Positions 12,201-23,546 of a DNA stretch of 64,000 nucleotides are shown here, piece by piece. The notes beneath the pieces are model-generated. The model had not been told where the DNA came from and made no database searches. It saw only the letters and a program-made list of their open reading frames with translations. The translations under genes were made by a program, and so were the position numbers. This stretch comes from Apiospora phragmitis. Taxonomy: Eukaryota; Ascomycota; Sordariomycetes; Amphisphaeriales; Apiosporaceae. The number at the start of each line of letters is the position of its first letter. Positions within the stretch are counted from its first letter, which is position 1. The DNA is taken from assembly GCA_038363925.1 (NCBI GenBank), contig JAQQWL010000011.1, positions 6,634,001-6,698,000 of the forward strand, given 5' to 3'.

Positions 12201-14422
12201 GCAGAGGAAAATGATGCAAATCCATGCCGAATCCTTGTTGCTCGCTGTGTCTACTAGTCAAGTTGCAGTGTTGCGCAGCGGAGCGAGCGACTCGACTTCT
12301 GCTCGACCCCTCCACGGGCGAGGTAGATGGATTCGATGAGTTACCTACCATTGGACAGTCCATAGCAAGCATAAGTAGACCGAGTCTAGTGAACTAGGCC
12401 GTCCGAAGCGGAGGTGTGGGATTAGTTGCACATAATAGAGTCTCGTCACTGAGACATAAAAGCAACCACAACGTTTATCAACACCTCGGCTGATTGGCTG
12501 GAGAATAGACGGCAAAGTCAATCGCGGATACCAAGGGACTGGTAGATTCCCCAATTTATTCTTATTGCCTGCCTCTCTAGTAGCACCACTAGGTGCAGCA
12601 TGACGCGACTGCAGAAGCGAATGCAGTTTTAGGCAACGTCGAAGAGACCAGCTAGCCAGCTTGCCAGGTAGTCTGGACTCTGGACTCTGGAGGGACGGAG
12701 TTACGCACTGTCCGTGATGTGGTGCCCAGCCAAGACCTCCGTGACGAAATAGAGTTTCTCAACTGTGTTTCTCTCCGATTCTCCGAGCAGAATCCCGAAA
12801 ATGACAGACAGAATAATTTCCAGCAGGGGCGGTCGAGATGCCAGGGGAGTCAGAAAGGCTGGAGTTATGGAGTAATATAGTGACCGACTATGCTTATGCT
12901 GTGGTCGTTCCTGTTGCGTTGCAAGCTGGTGAGCGAGGGGTCAACCCCGCCAAAGCATACTCAGGCCCGGGACCCACCACAGCAAGAATTGAGCAATGAG
13001 AGAGCCAGATAAGGCAGGTCTAGAGTTGTGAAACCCCGCCATCTTGGAGCTTGGACAGGGTTTGCAGGCATAGCTCTTGACAGAACAGACAGCTCGAGGT
13101 TAAGGTAAGGGCTATAATCCCTCATCAAATCTAGTACGACTAGGCTATGTGCCTAGCCAAAGATATATTGAATCCTGAAGTCAATTCTCCGAGTAGATAC
13201 GTGTACCGATGCTATCTGCAAAGACTCTGCCCATTGCCTCCTCGCTCTCCGTTGTTCAAAAATCAGATGTTGGAAGCAGTCATTTCCACGTGTTTTTCGT
13301 ATGTAGCCATGTAGGTACCTAAGACCGTGTACCGACCGTTAGGAGGGGCAATCCTGAAGCAGCCATATATAGCGGTGGAGCTGTCCGTCACGGGGAAGAA
13401 ACAAATTCATCGTTGGAAGTTGCTATTTCAAGACGACGATAGAGACACCAGATGCGGCATGTTTCCTTGAATGTTTGCGCAACTGTGTCAAGCAGGGGTG
13501 GAAAGGGCCAGCTAGAGAGGGAGCTCAGGAAGCAAGTCCCACCGGCCATCCCCCATGCCCCCATGCATTGCCACGCGCATGCCTCACATTTGCTATGTTT
13601 GGTTGTGTATGTAAGTAACCTTGGTATGTAGGTTATCATGTAGATAGGGTAGGTGGTAGGAGATGGATGTATAGTCAGGATTTATCAGGTGGGAACCAGG
13701 GTCCCTACGTGCCTACATGGATCAAATGGGTCCATCCGTCTGTACTGTATCATGGATTGTGCAGAGAAGAAGGGCGGCGGCGGAGAGGAGGGTGATTCTA
13801 CCTCTCTACTCGATGTGACTAGTATCGCCCTAGCTGTTAAAGATTATAAGATCCCCTTCCCCCCTCCCCAAAGCTATCCTTCGTTCGTTCTTCTCTTGCT
13901 CTAACCATTCAACTCGGGTCTTTCTTGCGTAATAGTCCCACAAGATAAGAGAAGACGCTTCCTTCCGTTCCATCCTAGGAAAGAAGAAATTGCCCTCTGT
14001 CTTGGTGAGACAGCACCACCACCTTGAGGAAGACAAGAAGGACTTGCGTGACCCCACGTTCCTCCCCTCCTTGGTGAAGCAGCTACACACACTCTGACTA
14101 GCTAGTGTTCAGCCATTCATCTCGACATAAATCGCATAACGTCAGCTACCAACCAACGAGCTCGAGACGCTCTGACTGACACACCCCCACCAACAACAAA
14201 CCCTACGGCTGGCCGTTGAGACCTCAACAACACGACGACATCTTAGGTATTTCATCCTCTACTCGCCTACCTATTCCTTTCTCCACTCAAGTCACTTCGT
14301 AGGGCCTGTCTGTTTAAGGCTCTCTATCCTCTTCGGGCTTCGCCTTCTGACTTCTTCTTCCCTAAGTTGTTCGCTCGCTATCCTCCTCCAGCCTCATCCA
14401 AATCAAATCTTTGGGAGACAAG
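9230..14422. other. 5.2 kb stretch with no recognisable gene
   Basis: Open frames of 60-117 codons occur on both strands but none shows a conserved motif, consistent splice sites, or a signal or membrane pattern I can defend. There is no transposase or reverse transcriptase relic that I recognise. The last part (about 13,850-14,420) is CT-rich, with CCCCTTCCCCCCTCCCC near 13,852 and pyrimidine blocks, and is probably the promoter and 5' leader of pyruvate carboxylase. The rest could hold non-coding RNA, a very long regulatory region or decayed sequence. Confidence 0.55.
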
Positions 14423-17400
14423 ATGGCGGACCACCCGGACCTCAAGGGCTTAAAGGCGGCCGGTCCTGAAGCGGCCGTCGACGAGGATGTCTTCGAGGAG
14501 GGCATGGCACCCAAGGAAGCCCAAACGGTACACCACATTCGTGCCAACAGCTCCATCATGCAGCTGAAGAAGCTCCTGGTGGCCAACCGTGGCGAAATCC
14601 CCATTCGTATCTTCCGAACAGCCCACGAGCTATCCCTTCACACAATTGCAGTCTTCAGTTATGAAGACAGGCTGAGCATGCATCGGCAAAGTAAGTATTG
14701 CTGCCATACCATTAGCATGCCAACCGCACGGCGCTAATTGTTGTCTTCCACACAGAGGCCGACGAAGCCTACGTCATTGGCAAACGCGGACAGTACACCC
14801 CGGTCGGTGCTTATCTGGCCGGCGACGAAATCATCAAGATCGCTCTGGAGCATGGTGCTCAAATGATTCACCCGGGTAAGCGGACTGCATTTACCTAGGC
14901 AATATTTGCTCTTTTTTTTGTGGTACGCTGCTAACTTTGGATCCGAGGTTATGGTTTCTTGTCCGAGAACGCCGAATTTGCCCGCAATGTCGAGAAAAAC
15001 GGTCTGATTGTAAGCTTGGAGAAACCCTACCTTTATCTGGCTGGGCACTACTGATTGGCTCGCTTGCGTTCTACAGTTCGTCGGACCTTCTCCCGATGTC
15101 ATTGACTCCCTCGGCGACAAGGTTTCGGCACGAACACTGGCTATCAGGGCCAATGTTCCCGTTGTCCCGGGTACCGATGGTGCAGTTGCTACTTTCGAGG
15201 AAGTTAAGGGTTTCACAGATGAATATGGTTTCCCCATCATCATCAAGGCCGCTTTCGGCGGTGGTGGTCGTGGAATGCGAGTGGTGCGAGAACAAGCAAG
15301 TCTGAAGGAATCGTTCGAGAGAGCTACATCCGAGGCAAAGTCTGCCTTCGGCAATGGCACTGTCTTCGTCGAACGTTTCTTGGACAAGCCCAAGCACATC
15401 GAGGTCCAGCTTCTCGGTGATAACCATGGAAACATCGTGCATCTGTTCGAGCGTGACTGCTCGGTTCAACGTCGCCACCAAAAAGTCGTCGAGATTGCAC
15501 CGGCCAAGGACCTTCCGGCTACAACCCGGGATGCCATCCTGAACGATGCTGTCAAGCTGGCCAAGTCAGTCAACTACCGAAATGCCGGTACGGCTGAATT
15601 CTTGGTCGACCAGCAAAACCGCTACTACTTCATTGAGATCAACCCTCGTATTCAGGTTGAGCACACAATCACTGAGGAGATCACTGGTATCGATATCGTT
15701 GCCGCTCAGATCCAGATTGCCGCTGGCGCCACACTCCAACAACTTGGACTGACCCAAGACAGAATCTCCACACGGGGTTTCGCAATCCAATGCCGAATCA
15801 CAACGGAAGACCCCGCGAAGCAGTTCCAGCCTGACACCGGAAAGATTGAAGTCTACAGATCTGCTGGCGGTAATGGTGTCCGCCTTGATGGTGGCAATGG
15901 CTTTGCTGGTGCTGTCATCACCCCTACTACGACTCGATGTTGGTCAAGTGCACATGTTTGGGTTCTACCTACGAGATCGCGCGCCGGAAGATATTGCGAG
16001 CTCTCGTTGAGTTCCGTATCCGTGGAGTCAAGACCAACATTCCCTTCCTCGCCTCTTTGCTTACCCATCCTACCTTCATTGACGGCAACTGCTGGACCAC
16101 TTTCATCGACGATACCCCGCAACTGTTTGATCTCATTGGCAGCCAGAACAGAGCCCAGAAGCTGCTGGCATACCTCGGCGACCTTGCCGTCAATGGAAGC
16201 AGCATCAAGGGTCAAGTCGGCGAGCCCAAGCTCAAGAGTGATATTATCATCCCTGAGCTTTTCAACGACGACGGTTCCAAGCTCGATGTCTCGCAGCCCT
16301 GCCAGAAGGGTTGGCGAAACATTATCCTGGAGCAAGGGCCCAAGGCGTTTGCCAAGGCTGTGCGCGACTACAAGGGCACCCTACTGATGGATACCACCTG
16401 GCGCGATGCTCACCAGTCGCTTCTGGCTACTCGTGTGCGAACTGTTGATCTGCTCGGCATTGCCAAGGAGACCAGCCATGCTCTGTCAAACCTGTACAGC
16501 CTGGAGTGCTGGGGTGGCGCCACCTTTGATGTCGCCATGCGCTTCCTCTACGAAGATCCTTGGGACCGACTTCGAAAGATGCGAAAGCTCGTACCCAACA
16601 TCCCCTTCCAAATGCTGCTCCGTGGAGCCAACGGTGTTGCATACGCCTCGCTGCCCGACAACGCCATCGATCACTTTGTCAAGCAAGCCAAGGATAATGG
16701 TGTCGATATCTTCCGGGTATTCGATGCTCTCAACGACGTTGACCAGATTGAGGTCGGAGCTAAAGCTGTCAGAAAAGCTGGAGGAGGTAAGCATTTTTCT
16801 GAGTTCATTCCCCCCTTTCCAATGCATCTCGGGAGAGTTATGTATGCGGCTCATTATGGTGTTGCTTCATTTACATTCCATCTCAAGGCACGTGATTTAT
16901 CTCTTGAAAGAGCAGAACTAACATTAAGTCAAATAGTTTTGGAGGCTACTATTTGTATAAGCGGGGATATGCTGAACCCCAAGAAGAAGTACAATCTCGA
17001 TTACTACATGGGCCTCGCCGAGAAGCTCGTCAACATGGATATCGATGTCCTTGGTCTCAAAGACATGGCCGGTCTGTATTGCTTGATCTTGCTCGGGAGT
17101 TATGTTGGCTAACTACTAATTAGGTGTCCTCAAACCTCATGCCGCCACTCTCCTCGTTGGCTCCCTTCGCAAGAAGTACCCAGATCTCCCTATCCATGTC
17201 CACACTCACGACTCTGCTGGAACCGGTGTGGCCTCTATGGTTGCCTGTGCTCATGCTGGCGCCGATGCTGTGGATGCGGCTACAGATAGTCTGAGTGGTA
17301 TGACTTCTCAGCCCAGTATCAATGCCATCATTTCATCTCTCGAGGGTAGCGGCTTCGAATCTGGCCTCAACCCCGCCCATGTTCGAACTCTCGACGCCTA

Positions 17401-18483
17401 CTGGGCTCAGCTTCGCCTTCTCTACTCACCATTTGAGGCACATCTTGCTGGCCCTGACCCAGAGGTCTACGAGCACGAAATCCCTGGCGGTCAACTCACC
17501 AACATGATGTTCCAGGCTCAACAACTTGGACTTGGCTCGCAGTGGGCTGAGACCAAGAAGGCCTACGAGCATGCCAATGACCTCTTGGGCGATATTGTTA
17601 AGGTTACACCTACTTCCAAGGTCGTTGGAGACCTTGCCCAATTCATGGTTTCCAACAAGCTATCTGCCCAAGATGTCATCGACCGTGCTGATCAACTGGA
17701 CTTCCCCGGTTCCGTCCTCGAATTCTTGGAAGGCATGATGGGCCAACCCTACGGCGGATTCCCCGAACCTCTTCGGTCCAAGGCTCTTCGCAACCGCCGC
17801 AAGTTTGACAAGCGTCCTGGGATGTACCTCGAACCCATCGACTTCAAGAAGGTCCGCACCGAGCTTGCCCAAAAATGGGGTCCTGTCACCGAGTGCGACC
17901 TTGCCTCTTACATCATGTACCCCAAGGTTTTCGACGACTACAAGAAATTCATCCAGAAGTATGGCGATCTCTCCGTTCTGCCCACCAAGTATTTCCTCAC
18001 TGCCCCCAAGATTGGCGAGGAGTTCCATGTCGAACTCGAGAAGGGCAAAACCCTAATTCTCAAGCTCCTCGCTGTCGGTCCATTGTCGGAGAGCAACGGC
18101 CAACGGGAAGTTTTCTACGAGGTCAACGGTGAAGTAAGTTATTCCATGATTTTAGTAATATGTCGATTAGATGCTCATATACTCTTTAGGTTCGTCAAGC
18201 TTCCATTACGGACAACAAGGCCAGTGTCGAAAACATTACTCGGCCCAAGGCAGACCCAACCGACACCAGCCATGTTGGTGCCCCCATGGCTGGTGTTCTG
18301 GTTGAGCTCCGCGTTAAGGAGGGCTCTGATGTGTGCAAGGGAGATCCGATTGCTATCTTGAGCGCAATGAAGATGGAGATGGTCATCTCCGCCCCCCACA
18401 ACGGCAAGGTCAGTGGTTTGGAGGTCAAGGAGGGTGACAGCGTGGATGGCAGTGACCTTGTGTGCAAGATCACGAAGGCTTGA
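14423..18483 (+). CDS. PYC: Pyruvate carboxylase (one apparent frame break)
   Basis: Exons are 14423-14690, 14756-14875, 14948-15009, 15077-16786, 16937-17071, 17124-18133 and 18190-18483, about 1199 residues, the usual length. The enzyme makes oxaloacetate from pyruvate, bicarbonate and ATP (anaplerosis, gluconeogenesis); fungal forms are cytosolic and no targeting sequence is seen. In order: biotin carboxylase domain ([24 protein letters not shown] glycine loop, [10 protein letters not shown]), carboxyltransferase domain ([25 protein letters not shown] metal-binding region), and the C-terminal biotinyl domain with the lysine of AMKMEM. One base is missing at 15925/15926: ITP is followed in the next frame by YDSMLVKC where ITPHYDSMLVK is expected. 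The 150 nt intron 16787-16936 has no in-frame stop and a length divisible by three, so its retention would keep the frame; I call it an intron from its splice sites, CTAAC branch and absence in homologues. Confidence 0.95.
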
Positions 18484-19937
18484 GGTGTTTTGATGAATTA
18501 TGCCCTTTGATTTCATACTTATTACTAACTAGCCTATGTCATGAACAAGAAAAGTCGATATTACTGCAGGCCAATCAATGCAATAATAGCCCGTGACTAT
18601 TTCATGCTACCCGGCAGTGATCTTATGTATAAACACAGCAGACCTCGTCCCACTAGAGCTACTGCTCATCGTATATCACCTAGTCCTAGCTTTATACTGC
18701 ACAGTACTGTTCGTCTTCATTTGCCCAGAACCTTGTAGCTTTTTTCTTTCTTTCTTTCGGCTGTGGTTCCAATTAAGAGGTATTTTGTATTTTTAGAAGC
18801 ATACCAGACGCAACTGCCAATTGTCTCCTAGATAAGATCGCAAAAACGGGTTCTGACTGGTCTTATGGTTCGGCGGAGAAGATAGGTAGGTAAGGTGTTG
18901 ACTGGTGCTTAGATTTCAATGGCCGCAATCCTAGGTAAGTAATATGTATACAAAATGAATAACTACACAATCGAATTCCGTCTATTCATATCGTAACTTC
19001 ATTATGATCATATTACATGCACACTTTTGAATCGATAACTACAACCAGCCCCCATGTTTATTTAATGGCACCTTGTCACATCTCACCTATTCTTCCTGCC
19101 GCATCCATCCTTCCTCTGCATACCGCTCCCCATAGCAGCTATAGACTCGAGGTTCTCTTCATAGATAAAAAGAACTACTATTTCAGCGCAATATACTTTT
19201 CGCCGTGCCGGTGTGATATAGCATGTCAAACAAGAGACGTCCCAAATATTGTCTTGGTAATCCAGGGCTCTCCAGCTGCAAGCTTGCATATTGCTGATCG
19301 AAGCCTCTGAGAACAGCCCAGATCAGTACTGGGAGCGCCATCCCTGTTCGTCAAAAGTGTTTCGTATCTAGGGGTGATTTGTGAAGTAGCTCTTGCTTGC
19401 TTGGCATTGCCTTTAGGGGTCGGTCGATATTAAGCCACAGCCAAACTGTTACACCCAAACAATATCAATTCGAAAGATACCCAAGAAAGGATTTCAGCTC
19501 TGCAGGAACAAGGAAAGAACAAATTTCCAACAGTAGTTTTTAATAGGATTATTAGGTTAGCCTACGAAATCTCGCTTTATATCATTGTACGCGGTCGTGA
19601 CTATTGGGCTGGTATCTTGGTAATTCAGTATATCCGACACATACCCTCCATACAATGAACACCAGAGGGTTCGGATATGTTGCAAGCTACATATGCGTAT
19701 AAACCATTCTATTACAAGAGCAACAGTGGGCAGATGGAACGTCAAGGCATGTTGTGATATCATTTCATTCATTTGGTAGACTGAGAACTAATCCCAGCAT
19801 GCGGGTGGCGCATTGATGATGCAGCTCGATACACTTTTCTTCGTACCTGCAATATAAACGCCGGTGGTATCTGTTTTGTCCATCATTACAGGACCAATCC
19901 AACTCTTTGAGGTAGCCAACTTCCCGCATTAGATGAC
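18484..19937. other. Intergenic between convergent PYC and SmB genes
   Basis: AT-richer 3' flanking sequence of two convergent genes. The best open frame (19017-19310, 97 codons) has no recognisable feature. No gene is called. Confidence 0.6.
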
Positions 19938-20853
19938 TCATCGTCGTCCAGGGGGGTTGAAACCTGGCGGGGGAGCGCCCGCACCAGGGAAGCCAGGTGG
20001 TGGCTGGAAGCCAGTATTCGGGGGGGAATCCTGCGGGTGGGAAGCCGCCAGGAGGGGAAGCCAGGAGCCGGAGCTGTGCGTTGTTAGTTATGTGTCAAAA
20101 AGGGGTACTAGCGGGAGCGGGGAGGACTCACGACCACCTCTGCCCGGACCAAAGCCGGGAGCACCAGGGAACTGAGGAGGAAATGCAGGCGCAGCACCAC
20201 CAACGCCGGCGGCAGGTCCTGCGAGAGATGTAGGGGGAGCACCTCGGCCAGCCGGACGTGCTACACCTGGGCCTGAAGTAAGAGCGGTAGGAAGACTGGT
20301 GGCAGCGGTCTTTCCGAGACGTGTGCTAGGATCGGCGGGGGGTGCAGACTCGACCGACAACGAGACAATCTGGGCACCTCGCACAATGGTAAGACCAAGT
20401 GTGCGCTTCTCTTCTGACTCAATGGTCTGTGTTGCTGAGCCGGATGCGCCAGGGGCTGGGGGCTTGTTCTGCTTTCGCTTTACGCGTCGAAACTCTTCGG
20501 TGTCGGCAAGGACAAGGTTCATGTGCTGAGAGATCAGTCAGTGGTTTTGCTAGGCAAGCGCTGTTCGGAGTTGAGGAAGAGGTACCTTATCGAAAGCAAG
20601 CATCTGTCCAGTCATTTGGCGGCCGTCCATCAACGTGACTCTCATCCGGTAGTTGATCTGCAAGCAGTTGTCAGTCTCGATTGAAGGGTACGGGTTGCAA
20701 AAAGACGCGTTGTCAGACGCGAATCCGATCCTGCGAGAGGGTACGTACGTAACCGGCCTATAATAACATGTCTGGTCAGCCTGTGATGTCAACGTCGAAG
20801 CCTTGAAGCGGTGGAGGGGAGCAGCTCACCATCTTGCCCTGTTTGTTCGACAT
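19938..20853 (-). CDS. SMB1: SmB, small nuclear ribonucleoprotein-associated protein B (9-nt micro-exon; two apparent frame breaks)
   Basis: Minus-strand exons are 20853-20830, 20757-20749, 20657-20586, 20525-20132 and 20073-19938. The product is the SmB core protein of the heptameric ring on U1, U2, U4 and U5 snRNAs. Sm1 is INYRMRVTLMDGRQMTGQML with AFDKHMNLVLAD following; Sm2 is KRTLGLTIVRGAQIVSLSVE. The first exon codes for only MSNKQGKM and the second is 9 nt (AGY), placing three residues between KM and INYRMR exactly as in human (KM-LQH-IDYRMR) and yeast SmB. The Pro/Gly-rich tail reads PAPGFP, PPGGFPPAGF and PPNTGFQPPPGF in three successive frames; removing one C from the runs opposite 20054-20057 (GGGG) and opposite 20020-20026 (GGGGGGG) joins them, giving about 210 residues. 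No alternative acceptor restores a comparable tail. Tail structure is therefore less certain than the Sm fold. Confidence 0.88.
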
Positions 20854-21405
20854 GTTTGCGACGAGTTGCCCCGGGGGACTTCTCTAGCTTTTCAAAAAAC
20901 TGGGATGTGTATTTTGCGAAGCCGTACTTGACTTCTGCGAGATCGATCTCGGACTGCGTTGGCAGGCAATTTGAGAGATCGCGACTTTGGTTGGTATGAA
21001 GAGACCGAGATAAAATATTGGGACAAGGCAAGGCCAGGCACACGACGAGTTAAGATCCAAGCAAGCAAGGCTGAAAAAGGGTCCGCTTGCAATTGGCCAG
21101 GTCCTTGCTCAAAGCTCTAGCTAGAAGCTCCTAAGTAGGCTAACCTTTCTGAGCTTAGTGGCTATAGCTCGTCGCCCACCGCTTTAACCTAGGTTAACAA
21201 TTGCTGCTCCAGATCAGCAAAGCCACTTTTTTGAGCCACAGGGTACAGAAGCCCTCCTTCCCCCCAAGAAATTTCGCGGGATCCAGAAACTGCAACTTTG
21301 TGATCTTTGGAACTTGTCGTTAAGGCCGATCGATCGGACAGACAGCACCGCAAAACATCACATCACCAGGACCACCGCTCGTCAACCACTAACACAGCAG
21401 CCAAA
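20854..21405. promoter_or_regulatory. Divergent promoter shared by SmB and uL5/L11
   Basis: Only 552 bp separate the two start codons, which face away from each other, so the region should drive both a spliceosomal and a ribosomal protein gene. It contains a perfect 14 bp palindrome near its centre-right and several TA-rich CTAACCT-like motifs. Core promoter elements cannot be assigned with confidence. Confidence 0.6.
21184..21197. promoter_or_regulatory. Perfect 14 bp palindrome TTAACCTAGGTTAA in divergent promoter
   Basis: The sequence equals its own reverse complement and lies about 210 bp before the uL5 start and 330 bp before the SmB start. Such symmetry suits a dimeric DNA-binding factor, but no factor is assigned here. 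Confidence 0.4.
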
Positions 21406-22068
21406 ATGGTACGTACATGCCAATTGAAACTTGCCAGGAAACTTGCCAGTCGATCCGGCATACTAATTCGATAATGCTGCAGTCTGAGAAGGCCCAGAAC
21501 CCCATGCGCGAGCTTCGCATCCAGAAGCTTGTTCTCAACATCTCCGTGGGTGAGTCTGGTGATAGACTCACCCGTGCCGCCAAGGTGCTGGAGCAGCTGA
21601 GCGGTCAGACCCCTGTCTACAGTAGGTTTCCCCATCGTGCCTTTGACCTTGAATTGTTTTCATGGATTGAACGTTCTCTCTCTCCTTCTAGGCAAGGCCC
21701 GCTACACTGTCCGAACCTTCGGTATCCGACGTAATGAGAAGATCGCTGTCCACGTCACCGTCCGTGGCCCCAAGGCCGAGGAAATTCTCGAGCGTGGCCT
21801 CAAGGTCAAGGAGTACGAGCTGCGCAAGCGCAACTTCAGCGAGACTGGCAACTTCGGTTTCGGTATCTCCGAGCACATCGATCTCGGTATCAAGTACGAC
21901 CCCGCCATCGGTATCTACGGCATGGACTTCTACTGCTGCATGACCCGCCCTGGTGAGCGCGTCACCCGCCGCCGCCGCTGCAAGAGCAGAATCGGTGCCT
22001 CTCACCGCATCAACCGTGACGAGACCGTCAAGTGGTTCAAGTCTCGCTTCGATGGTATTGTCCGATAA
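21406..22068 (+). CDS. RPL11: 60S ribosomal protein uL5 (L11)
   Basis: Exons are 21406-21408, 21483-21621 and 21692-22068, 172 residues. The first coding exon is the ATG alone, followed by a 74 nt intron; the second intron is 70 nt. The product, starting [17 protein letters not shown], with [38 protein letters not shown] and [14 protein letters not shown], is the universally conserved uL5/L11 protein, which joins 5S rRNA and uL18 in the 5S RNP at the central protuberance of the large subunit. The ATG-only exon fits: the acceptor CTGCAG is followed directly by the conserved [11 protein letters not shown], and no other in-frame ATG is available before the conserved part apart from internal Met residues. 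The frame is intact and codon use is strongly biased to C-ending codons. Confidence 0.97.
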
Positions 22069-23546
22069 ATCACCCGGCCCTGGCATGGGAAGATGGATGA
22101 CGAACAGGAAAGAAGAAAAAAATGATTGAACACGGAGGCTCATGGCGTTGGCTGGATTTGTTGCCTTTGATGCGCCCGGATTTTGAGGGACACCATTGCA
22201 TTCTCGTGTACATCGCGATCTATCGGCGAGTTCATCTCGCCAACCCAGCAGACTTTAATCGAGTCAGCAACGGCCTCAGAGACCGACCGGCATCATGCCG
22301 GCTTCCCTACATAATTATTCCACCGTTCGTGAATTAATTGACAATCTGTGACTCTGGCTCTTTTGGGGGTTTGCACGCTTTTCGTTGACACCACTAGTAT
22401 TGCGTACTCGGCACCTGTTATTGTGTCTATGCACTAAGAGATGGATCACGGCAGCTCTGGACATTAAATATGAACAGTGACTTTGCGTGGTACAGTTGTC
22501 GGGGCAAGTGTTTCTCAACACAGATGTTGGCGCGGTTAAGACCAGGATGACTACCTACCTTTTGTTGTTGCAAGTTCTCTTGCGTGGTTTCTGACAGACT
22601 CATCTCCCTCACAGGTACGACACACAAGCACTTATTCATCTATATAGCCTTTGTTCTGTAAATAATGCAATCCTATCTATCAAGTCAAGTCAATTGAATT
22701 ACTCAAATCAATCAATATGTACCTGCTAGAACTCGATGTTACAGGAACTTGCGCTGAGTGACATTTGCCCACTCCTGGCCAAAAGTTGGAAGGAGCGAAT
22801 TGGATGTAGGCAATTGCCTAACAAGCAGTACTTAAGGTGCAAATCAAGTGATGCGAGGAAGTACCTTCCTTCCATACCGACTGGGAGTGTACCTTCTTTC
22901 TGTTATTTCTTTCCAAAGTCTGCTTGAGGCACTTTAACTGTAGGCTGGAATGGTCAGCTCATGTGACATTCTGCTTCACATCACTTCATCCCACTGTCGA
23001 TCTACAGTGACTCCAGACTTAAGGGACCTCCGAATCTTATGATCCCACATCTGCGACTCGACAGATCTGTTCCCATCATAAAACTATCTCGACTCTTGTA
23101 TTTCCACTCGTCGTATGAGTGCATCTGCTTGTCGATACTGTTCCCACTGCACTGCTGAATCTACCAATAATCCTAACCAAGGCCCAAAAACTGGCTCCAT
23201 AGTTACTTGATCAGCGTGAACGGCATTTCTTGCGAATTCAGCTCCATACAAGCTGCATAGAAGGCAGGCAGTTTGATACCTGCTGACTCCGAGAAGTTTG
23301 ACCAGCATCAGGCTGTGTTTGCAGTTGAACTCAGCTGCCCAAGATATTTCTTACACCAAAGCAAAATGGGGGTTTGCAACTGAGAAAATCGATGTTCATA
23401 TTCATTGAGTCTGTGAGTAATCTTTGATCAGAGCTTCTTTGCTTAGATAGGCGAGCCTACCGGGCAGAGACGTTCATTACTGCCGTGAAGCAATATATTG
23501 ACAAATTGCTTCCCTAGGTGTCAACTGCGGTTTCCACTGTCACAGT
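22069..23546. other. Intergenic, no gene seen
   Basis: Open frames are at most 74 codons and lack recognisable features. Sequence near 22,780-23,080 has direct TTCCTTCC-type and CA/TC-rich stretches but no clear repeat family. Confidence 0.55.

Noticed and set aside
9268..12372. Several open frames of 96-117 codons
   Set aside because: No conserved motif, no initiation context or splice pattern, and they overlap one another on both strands.
19938..20030. Alternative SmB last exon starting after CCCGCAG at 20031
   Set aside because: The phase does not fit (one base off), so it does not avoid the inferred indels.
20088..20522. SmB gene ending at ESSPLPLVPLFDT (stop at 20088)
   Set aside because: This reads into an intron with good donor GTGAGT; the expected Pro/Gly-rich SmB tail lies after the next acceptor.
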